A DNA stretch of 64,000 bases from NCBI GenBank assembly GCA_029783825.1, contig JAREIK010003373.1, positions 110,545 to 174,544 of the forward strand, read 5' to 3'. A program made the position numbers and the translations under genes. Below the pieces are notes generated by a model, which saw only the letters and a list, made by a program, of their open reading frames with translations, did no database searches and had not been told where the DNA came from. Positions 54,001 through 64,000 of this stretch are shown here, piece after piece. The number at the start of each line of letters is the position of its first letter. Position 1 is the first letter of the stretch. Source of the DNA: Sapria himalayana. Its lineage: Eukaryota; Streptophyta; Magnoliopsida; Malpighiales; Rafflesiaceae.

Positions 54001-56532
54001 ATTGATTGATAGACATTTAGATAGATAGATAGAAGATAGAAGATAGAAAATTAAATAGATAGATAAAAAAGCATATAGATATATAGATAGACAAATAGAT
54101 AAACAGATAAATAAATAGTTTGATCGATAGATTGATTGAAAGATTGACAGACATACAGGTAGATAGATAGATAGATAGAAATTCATGTAGACAAATAGAT
54201 AGATAGACAGATAGACATGTTGATAGATAGAGATAGAGATAAAGATAGATAGAAAGATATATAGATAGATAGCTAAATAGATAGAAACATAGATAGATAG
54301 ACAAATACATAGATACAAATATAGATAGATATATAGATAGATATATAGATAGATAAATAGATAGATAGATTGATAGATAGTCTGATAAAAATAGAGATAA
54401 ATATCCAAATAGATAGATAGATAGAAATATAGACAGAGTGACAAAAAGATAAATAGAGAGATAAAGAGATAGAAAAACAGATAAAAAAATATAGATAGTT
54501 TGACAAATAAGTAGATAGAGAGATAGCGAGATAGAAAGATAGACATATAGATATAAAAATAAGTAGACAAATAGATAGAAAGATAGATAGATAGTTAAAT
54601 AGATAGAAAAATAGATAGGTATATAGATATATAAATATATGGATATATAGATAGATAGATAGATAGATAGGAAGACATATAGATAGGCAAATAGATATCG
54701 AGATAGATTGATAGATAGATTGAGAAATATATAGACAAAAAGATAGATAGACCAACATATAGATTGATAGAAAGATAGACAAATTGATATATAAATAGAC
54801 AGACAAATAAATAGACAAACAGACAAATAGATAGTTAGATAAAAAAATAGAGAGACAGATAGGTAAATAGATTGATAGATATTTTTACAGACAATGTGAT
54901 AGATAGATAGATAGATAGATTGATTGATATTTACACATATAGATAGAATGAAAGATAGATATATAATAGATAGATAAAGATATAGACATAAAGATATATT
55001 GATAGATTGACATGTATATAGATAGTCATATAGATAGATTAACAGATAGACACATAGAGAGATAAATAGATAGATAGGTAGACAAATAAAGAGATAGATA
55101 GACAGATAGACAAATGGAGAAATAGACAGATAGACAAATAGACAAATAGACTAATAGAATAATTGATTAATAGATAGATAGATAGACAAGTAGATAGGTA
55201 GATAGATAAACAGATAGACAGACAGACAGATAGATAGATATATTGATATATTGATAGATAGACAAATAAATAGACAAATATATAGACAGAAAGATAGACA
55301 AATAGATATACTGATTAATAGATAGATTGATAGACAGATTGAAAATTAGATAGATTGACAGTTGATAGATAGATTAATAAAAAGATTGATAGATAGATAG
55401 ATAGATAGACAAATTGATAGATAGATTGATAGATAGATATATAGATAGATTGATATATACATTGATAGACATAGAGATAGAAATATAGATAGACTCATAG
55501 ATAGACAGATATATAAACAGATAGATAGAAAGATAGATATATAGAAATATATAAGATAGATGGATAGATATATATATATAGAGAAATAGATAGACATAAA
55601 CATAGAGAGAATGATAGACACAAAGATAGATAGATAGATAGATAGATATATATATATATATATTGTTTTATTGAAAGAAAGATAAATATATAGAAATATT
55701 GATAGAGAGATAAACAGATAGATAGATAAATAGACATATAAACAGATAGCCAAATAGCCATACAGACAAAAAGTTAGATAAAAAAATAGACAAATACATT
55801 AACAAATAGTCAAACAGATGGAAAGATAGAGAAATAGACTAATTGACAGACAAATAGATAGCCAACCAGGCAGAAAGTCAAGCACTTAGATAGTCTAGTA
55901 TGTAGATAGATAGACACACAAACATATAGATAGACAATTAAATAGAAAAATAAAAATATAGGTAGACAAATTGATAAATAGATAGATAAATAGATTGATA
56001 GACATATAGATAGATAAACAGATAGATATATAAATAGATAGATAGACAAATAGATAAATAGATAGATTGATAGATTGAGAAATAGATAGACATATACATA
56101 GATAGATAGATAGACTAATAGATAAATAAATTGATAGATAGAATAATAAATATATTGATAGACAAATATATAGACATATAAGTAGACAAATTGTTAGATA
56201 GATAGATAGTTTGATAGATAGATATATAGATAGACTGATAGATAGATATATAGATAGATAGACAAATAGATAGATAGATAGATAGATTGATTAATTGATT
56301 GATAGATAAATAGATTGATAGACAGATCGATAGATAAACAGATTCATAGACAGTGAGATTGATTGATTGATTGATGCATTGATAGATATATAGAATGACA
56401 GATGGATAGACAGATAGATAGATAGACTAATATATAAACAGACTAATTGATTGATTAATAGATAGATAGATAGATAGATAGTTAGATAGATAGATTGATA
56501 TACACATTGATAGATAGATTAATAGATATATG

Positions 56533-56859
56533 TGCTGTATATGTAACTTGTTTTTATTTAATAATCTATTCATATAACAAAATGTTTTTCTGTTTTAATA
56601 TTTTCATGTAAGTGCGGGAAAGGAAATATTAAAAGGCTGGGGATACAGTAGTAGCACAATAACGCATAAGCATTTTTTGGTGGATGTAGCTAGTCATACT
56701 GAGTGACTAGCGAACCACGTTATTTTTGGTGTTGATTCTCAGTTTTTTTTGATTCTATCATGGTTGCTTGCTGGATTGGGATATATATTGCTTGTTTTTT
56801 GTGTTTCTGTTGTTTCTGTTTCTTAATCTCACTACCAGTGGAAGTGCAATTGCCCAACA
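56533..56859 (+). mobile_element. Solo LTR of the same copia-type family (LTR-3)
   Basis: The 327-bp sequence begins TGCTGTATATG and ends TTGCCCAACA, with perfect 5-bp target duplications ATATG (56528-56532 and 56860-56864). It carries GTGGATGTAGCTAGTCAT and GCGAACCACGTTATTT. The clean duplication around a single LTR shows that a complete element inserted and then lost its interior by LTR-LTR recombination. Confidence 0.9.
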
Positions 56860-56955
56860 ATATGGCTAGAAAGATTGGTAAACAAATAGAAATATAAATT
56901 TATACACAAATAGAAATATAAATATATAGACATATAGATATCCAGATAGATTGAG

Positions 56956-56999
<44 letters not shown>

Positions 57000-58200
57000 A
57001 TCATAACAATATATAGATGGGTATATATATATATAGATATGAATACATAGATAGAAAGAAAGATCGAAAGATAGAAATATCGAAAGATAGATAGATATAC
57101 AGATTAATAGATAGATAGACATATTGATAGATATATGGATAAATAGATAGATAGGTAAATATATATACAGAAAGATAGTTAAAAAGTTAGAAAAATAGAT
57201 ACATTAATAAATATACTATTAAAAGCTTAATAGATACATACATAGATTGACAAATAGATAGAAATATATTTTGATAGATTGATAAATAGATAGATAGATA
57301 GATATAGAGAAAGATAGGTATACATAAAGATAGAAAGATATCCAGATATATAGACAAACAAAAATATAGATAGATAGATACATAGATATACAGATAAATA
57401 GATAGATAGATAGACAGATAGATAGACAGATATATAGATTTAGAGATAGATAGATAGATAGGTAGATAAATAGAAAGATAAATAGATAGATATATGTATG
57501 TATGTATATATATAGACAAAATGATAGATAGATATTTAGATAGATAGATAGACAAATTGGTAGATATTGGATAAATAGATAGAGAGATAGATATATTAAT
57601 AAATAGATAGATAGATATATTAATAAATAGATAGACAAATAGATAGACATAAAGATATATAAAGATAGACAAAAATACATAGATAGTCAGATAGATAGAT
57701 AGTCAGATAGATACACTAATAGTGAAACTGATAGTTGGCTAGATTGACAGACAGATAGATAGACATTTAGATAAATAGATAGATAAATAGACATACAATT
57801 AGTTAGATAGATATATAAAACGATAGATTGATAGACAGATAGATAGACAGACAGAAAGATAGACTACTCGAAAGATAGACATATAGATAAATAAATAGAT
57901 AGATAGATAGACAGACAAATTGATAGTTAGATAAATAATAGACATATAGACCAACAAATAGATAGATAGATAGTTAGATAGATAGATATATTGATTGATT
58001 TAAAGATAAACAGACAGACAGATAGACAGATAGATATATAGATTGACAAATATATAAACAAATAGATAGATAGATTAATAGATAGAAAGATATAACGATT
58101 GATAGATAGATTGGTAGATAGACTAATAACTAGATTATTTGATAGATAGATAGATAGACATATAGATAAGTAGATAGATATACAAATAGATAAATATATG
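56860..58200. repeat. Degenerate GATA/GACA array, block VI, last GATA-oriented part
   Basis: It continues block V after the solo LTR in GATA/TAGA orientation. It has a pure (TA)n run at 56958-56994 and ends at the orientation switch near 58195-58210. Confidence 0.95.
56958..56994. repeat. (TA)n microsatellite
   Basis: About 37 bp of uninterrupted TA dinucleotides. Confidence 0.9.
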
Positions 58201-59970
58201 TCTATTATTCTTTATGTCTATTCATCTATCTATTTATCTATCTATCTGTATGTCTGACTGTCTATCATTTTATAAATCTATCTATCTATCTTCCTATGTT
58301 TTTATCTACATATCTATCTTTCTATCTTTGTATCTATCTATCTATATGTATATTTATCTATCTATTTGTCGAACTATCTAAATGAATATCAATCTAATTA
58401 TCTATCTATCTATCTATTTGTCTATCTATCTATATTTCTATCTATCTATCTATCTTTTTATGTATCTATTTGTCTATCTATCTTTTTATCTATCAATTTG
58501 TCTATCTATCTATCTATCTATCTATCTTTTTATCTATCTATTTGTCTATCTATATATCTATCAATCTATCTATCTATTTTTCTATCTATCTATCTGTATA
58601 TCTATCTAAATGTCTATCTATCTATCTATATATCTCTCTATTTATCTATCTTTCTACTTGTTTATTAGTCTATATGTCTAAAAGTGTATGTGTCTATCCA
58701 TCTATGTCTTTTATTTATTTATATGTTTATCTATCTATATGCCTATCTTATTATCTATTTACACAAATATATGTCTATCTTATTATCTATTTACGTATAT
58801 ATATGTCTATCTTTCTATCTATATATCTAACTTTCTATTAGTTTATTTGATATATATCTATATATCTATTTTTTTATCTACCAATCTATCAATCTATGAA
58901 TATATCTATCTATTTATCTTTCTATCAATCTAATTCAGTAACTCACTAACAATATTTATGTCTATATGTCTATCTGTCTATATTTCTATATGTCTAACTA
59001 TATAACTATCTTTTCTATCTATTAGTCTATTATCTCACTTTCTATCTGTCTATATGTTCGTCTATCTACCTATTTATTTTTCTATTGTCTATCTAATTAT
59101 TTGACTATCTATCTATATATCTATCTTTCAATCTATCTATCTATCTAACTATCCAAATATCTATCATCTTTCAGTTTATAAGTCTATCTATTTATTCACT
59201 TATCTATCTATATTTCTATTTTTCTATCTATTTATCTATCTATCTATTTATCTATCTATTTGTCTATTTTGTTTATCTGTCTATTTCACTATCTATTTGT
59301 CTCTCTATCTATCTTTCTATATGTTTATTTGCCTATCTATCTTTCTATATGTTTTTTTGCCTATCTATCTTTCTATCTATCTATCTTTCTTTCTTTCTTC
59401 TATCTATTGGTCTATTTGTCTATCAATTGATATAACAATCTATCGGTCTATCTAACTATCTAACTATATATCTATCTATATATATTTGTAAATCTATATA
59501 TTTGTCTATATATATATATATTTATCTATTTTTCTATCTATCTATTTATATGTCTGTCTATCAATATATTTGTCTATCTATCTAAGCATCAATATATCTA
59601 TCTCTATTTCTATATATTTTTCTATTTGTGTTTTTTCTATCTATGTTTCTGTATATCTACTTATCTTTCTATCATTCAATCAATCTATCTATCTATCTAA
59701 CTATCTATCTATATCTATATTTCTCTATCTATCTACTTATTTAACTATCTTTTCTATATATTAGTCTATTAGTCTATCTATCTGTCAATATGTCTATCTA
59801 TCTACATGTTTATTTGTCTAATGTATATCTATTTATTTTATTATATATCCACATGTCTATCTTTCAATCTATTTATCTATCTATATATCTATCTATATAT
59901 TTCTATATTTGTCTATCTTTGTATCTATCTATATGTCGATATGTCTATCTACTTATATATTTAACTATCA

Positions 59971-60010
<40 letters not shown>

Positions 60011-62982
60011 GTCTAGATGTCTATCTATCAATCTATTTAATAGTTTATATATCTATCTATCTTTGCGTCTATCTATCAAACTATTTAACTACCTATTAGT
60101 CTTTTTGTCTAATTGCTATTTTTCTATTTATTTGTCTCTATATTTCTATATTTATATCTAATTATCATTCTATTTTTCTATCCATTTGTCTATCTATATA
60201 TCATATGTTTGTTTATCTATCTATCTATGTATCTATTGATCTTTATATCTATCTATATATCTTTTTGTATTTTTGTCTATCTCTCTATGTTTCTATGTTT
60301 ATATATATATCTGACTATCTATCTATGTGTCTATCTGTATCTTTATCTATCTATTTGTCTATCTATGTTTCTATCAATCAATCTATCTATTTATCTATCT
60401 ACCTGTCTTTCTATCTATCTTTTTTTGTATCTATCTATCTATTTATATATCTAACTATTTGTCTGTCTGTGTCTGTTTATCTATCTATCTATCTATGCAT
60501 CTCTATGTCTATCTATCTACATGTTTATCTATATATGTGTCGATCTATGTATATGTCTATTTGACTATCTATCTATAAATTTATTTGACTATCTATTTGT
60601 CTATTTATCTATCTATTTATATGCCTATCTATCTATCTATTTATATGTCTATCTACATATCTCATTATCTATCTATCTATATGTCTGTGTATATGTCTAT
60701 CTATCAATTTGTATATTTGTCTAAGTGTCAATCTATCTATCTAAGTAACTATGTTTCTTTCTTCTTTTCTATCTATCTTACTACCTAACTATCGTTCTAT
60801 CTATCAGTCTATCATTCTCCATATCAATCTCTCTAGCTATATATCTATATCCGTTTCTATCTGTGTGTCTAATTGTCTACTTGTATATCTATATATATGT
60901 TTACTTATATAACTATCCAACTATCTATCAATCTATCAGTTTATAAGTTTATCTATCTATTTACTCATCCATCTATCTTTCTATTTTTCTATCTGCCTAT
61001 CTATTTATCAGTCTATCTGTCTAATATATCTATCTTTGTAGATGTCTTTTTGTCTATCTATCTATCTATCTGATTATTTTTCTGTCAAAATGTCAATCAA
61101 TATATCTATCTATATTTCTGTCTATCTATCTTTTTATATATTAGTCTATATGTCGATCTATCTATCTATCTATTAATTAATCTATCTAACTAACTAACTA
61201 TTTATCTATCTATTTGTTAATCTATATATTAATCTATCTGTATATCTATCTATTTATATGTTTGGTTATCTGTCTATATATTTATCTATCTATATATTTT
61301 TCATTCTATCTAAGTGTCTATTTATCTATCTCTATTTCTATTTATTTGTCTATTTGTATTTTTTGCCTATCCGTATATCTATATATCTGTCTATATATCT
61401 ATTATTCAAACAATCTATCTATCTAATGGTCTATCTATCTATCTATCTATTTATCTATTTGTCTAACTATTTAAATATCTTTTCTGTATATCATTCTATT
61501 AGTCTATCTATCTGTTAATATGTATATCTATCTACACGTTTATTTATCTATTGCCTATCTATTTATTTGATTATCTATCTATTTGTAGATTTGTCTATCT
61601 TTCTATCTATCTTCCTAACTATCTATCTACCAATCTCTATATATGTCCAAATGTCTAACTATCAATATATTTAATAATCTATCAATCTAATTATCTAAGT
61701 CTCTATCTATCAAACTATATAACTTCCTATTAGTCAATTAGTCTAATTTTTTATCTGTGTATCTATATATTTATTTATGTCTATGTGTAAATAATATGTC
61801 TATCTATCTATCTGTCTATTTGTCTATCTATCTATCTATATATCTATCTTATGTTTGTTTATCTATCTATCTATTTTTCTATCGAACTTTATATGTATCT
61901 ATCTATCTATTTGTCACTTTGTCTATCTCACTATCTTTTTTATGAGTCTATCTATCAATCTATATCTCTATCTATCTATCTATCTATCTATCTATTTGTC
62001 TATCCATCTATCTATTTTTCTATCTATTTTTCTATCTATCTGCTTGTCTATCTATCTATTTGTCTATCTGTCTATATGTTTATCTATCTATTTATCTATA
62101 TGTTTATCTATCTATTTTTATATATGTTTATGTTTAAATCAATCTATTTATGTAACTATCTATTTTGTATTTGTCTATCTATCTTACTATATGACTATCT
62201 TTCTATCTATCAGTCTATTAGTCTATTTATCTATCAATCAATCTATCTATCTATCTATCAATCTATCAATCTTTCAATCTATCTGTCTGTCTGTAGCTCT
62301 AATTACTATTTGTCTATATATCTATCTATCTATTTATTTGTCTAACAATCCAATGATATATTAGTCTATTAGGTTATAAATCTATCTGTATATAAGTCTA
62401 TCTTTCTATATTTATATCTATCTTTCTATTTTTCTATCTATCTATTTATCAATCTATTTATTTATCTATCTGTCTATTTTTCTATCTTTCAGCCTATCTA
62501 TCTATCCTTCTATTTGTTTATTTGTCTATCTATCTATATGTTTATTTGTTAATTTGTCGATCTCTATTTCTAACTATCTTTTAATCTATCTATTTATAAA
62601 TCTATCTATCTATCTCTTTATTTATCTTTTTGGCTATCAGTCTACTTGTCTATCTATAATTTTATCTATTTGTCGATCTATCTAATTATATATCTATCTA
62701 TCTATCTATTTGTTAATTTATATATTTTTCTATCTATAAATCTATCTATTTATCTTTTTTCATGTCTATCTATCTATCTATAAATCTATTTATCAAATTA
62801 TTTTCTATCTATCTTAGTATCTATTATCTATCTCTTTTTCTTTCTATTTGTCTATTTGTTTTTTTATCCATTTAATTGTATATTTGTTTATTTATCTATC
62901 ATTCAATCAATAAATCAATCTATCTATTTAATTATCTATCTGTAAATCTGTATATCAATCAATAAATCAATTTTTTGATCTA
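58201..62982. repeat. Inverted array, TATC/CTAT orientation, block VII
   Basis: From 58201 the plus strand reads CTAT/TATC/TGTC, the complement of all earlier blocks, so G is now the rare base. Spurious Tyr-Leu-Ser-Ile open frames accordingly move to the plus strand (for example 61855-62364). A (TA)n run lies near 59985-60010. The block ends at the CACTA-like terminus. Confidence 0.95.
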
Positions 62983-64000
62983 CACTACAAAAAAAATGTC
63001 TATTCAGCGAAGGAAATTTAGCTAGGGAAAAAATTCCTACCTAATTAGCGAGGGATTAGCTAAAGAATAACAAATGATTTTTGATTTTACATTAAAATAA
63101 AATTTTGCGATGGGTTAGTGATGGGTTAGCGTCGGAAATGTTGGAATGAAAATTTTCCATCGCTAAAATTATAGTGGATATTTCATGCAAAGAAATGTGG
63201 GAACTTTAGCAATGGACTTTGCGACGGAATTTCCCTAGCTAATTAAAATGAGGCAAAATCTCTTGCTAACTAATTATCTAAATTTATCTTTTTATGATTT
63301 AATATATAATTGGAAATGACAATTCTTAAATGTTTATTTTCTCAAAATATATGCATTTAGCTATGAAGTTTTCTTTAGCAATTTGGACTAGTGATAATTT
63401 CCATCATTAATCTTTAATATATTTTTTAAAACACTATTTATTTTAATATTTTTATAATTTTCTATATTAAAGGTATGTCATGGTCTATAGATGAGCGATC
63501 CTTGAAAGACAAATCTCCTCATATAATAATAAAAATATGATATTATAAATAAAAAATTTAATAAATATATAAATACAAATAAAAATGTATATTAAATATG
63601 ACTAAAATAACTATTTTTTGATTATTTAATTTATTAAAAATTATAATTAATTTTTTTTGAAATATTTATTTATGATATTTAAAAGTTTGTATTAAAAACA
63701 TTATTTAATTTATTATACAATTATAATATTTTTTAATATATTTTAAATTATAAATTAACATAAATAAAAATTATTACTAACAAAAAACTAAAATAAACAA
63801 TTATTTAATTAAATAAAAAAATTTATAAAAATATATGGATAAATGAATAAACAAGTAAATTTTATACAAATAAAATTAAAAAATAATATTGCTATGATGG
63901 TAGGAATATTTTTAAAAAAAGATTTGAAAATTTTGATTTATAAAAAACTTTTCAATTTTTGATAAAATTAAAAGAAAATAAATTGATATTTTTATTTTAA
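62983..64000 (+). mobile_element. CACTA-like element CACTA-2B, partial (runs off the window)
   Basis: It starts CACTACAAAAAAAATGTC and has TAGCTAGGG/GCGAGGGATTAGCTAAAG-type subterminal repeats. It aligns with the inverse complement of the CACTA-2A right end (34544 back to about 33850). Shared blocks include GAGCGATCCTTGAAAGAC versus GAGCAATACTTGAAAGAT and the following CTCCTCAT. No gene is visible in the 1 kb present, and from about 63480 it is almost pure A/T. Only one end is in the window, so its length and target duplication cannot be judged. Confidence 0.8.

Larger units (their letters stand above)
34545..56532. repeat. Degenerate GATA/GACA array, block V (about 22 kb)
   Basis: This is the longest uninterrupted block. 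The plus strand is GATA/TAGA throughout, with very low C. Local pure (TA)n tracts occur, for example 45369-45402. GGTA/GAGATA composite sub-blocks lie at about 44148, 49654, 49956 and 50723. All long minus-strand open frames here, up to 269 codons at 54017-54826, are Tyr/Leu/Ser/Ile repeats translated from (TATC)n and should not be annotated as proteins. Confidence 0.95.

Noticed and set aside
54017..54826. Longest open frame of the window (269 codons, minus), hydrophobic and membrane-protein-like
   Set aside because: It is the TATC repeat translated. Overlapping frames give the same peptide pattern and there is no start context or domain.
58201..62982. Inverted arm as a perfect palindrome of the left arm
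   Set aside because: Local sequences either side of the switch do not mirror each other base for base, and LTR-3 has no counterpart at the mirrored position.

Overview
This is a repeat-dominated, very AT-rich stretch of plant nuclear DNA. No intact host gene is visible. The plant call rests on complete CACTA (En/Spm) and hAT transposons of plant type, on Ty1/copia-type solo LTRs, and on two host gene fragments inside the first CACTA element that look like plant genes (a TRANK1-like UvrD helicase and a phospholipid scramblase). I cannot name the species.

The matrix is one huge, degenerate GATA/GACA-type tetranucleotide array, about 38 kb of the 64 kb. It covers 1-2739, 14728-22558 (broken by a 0.57 kb unique insert at 19351-19917), 25938-26094, 34545-56532, 56860-58200 and 58201-62982. 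Up to about 58.2 kb the plus strand reads GATA/TAGA and is nearly devoid of C. At about 58.2 kb the array abruptly flips to TATC/CTAT. The many Tyr-Leu-Ser-Ile open frames here are artefacts, because (TATC)n has no stop codon in any frame. They sit on the minus strand before the flip and on the plus strand after it.

Five insertions or nested groups interrupt the array. (1) 2740-14727 is a full-length CACTA transposon with TIRs and a perfect 3-bp AAT target duplication. It carries a decayed TNPD-type transposase (6240-9560), a decayed TNPA-type gene with a C-terminal Ulp1/C48 protease domain (9873-13068), a captured TRANK1-like helicase fragment (3306-3872, minus) and a captured scramblase exon (4815-4901). 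(2) 22559-22889 is a copia-type solo LTR. A 3.0 kb hAT element (22894-25937, transposase on minus, internally deleted) lies directly at its 3' edge. (3) 26095-34544 is a second, more degenerate CACTA-like element with palindromic minisatellites, a TNPA remnant and an LTR fragment. (4) 56533-56859 is a solo LTR with a perfect ATATG duplication. (5) 62983 to the window end is the inverted terminus of the same CACTA family as (3).

Most stop codons that can be judged against family consensus are explained by G:C to A:T transitions, mainly Trp TGG to TAG/TGA. This is the expected footprint of long-term cytosine methylation in silenced transposons. The window looks like old heterochromatin. The most unusual features are the size, strand skew and orientation switch of the GATA array, the inverted copies of one CACTA terminus that bound its largest block, and the gene-capturing CACTA element. 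I did not find a convincing new gene system. No tRNA, rRNA or CRISPR was seen.
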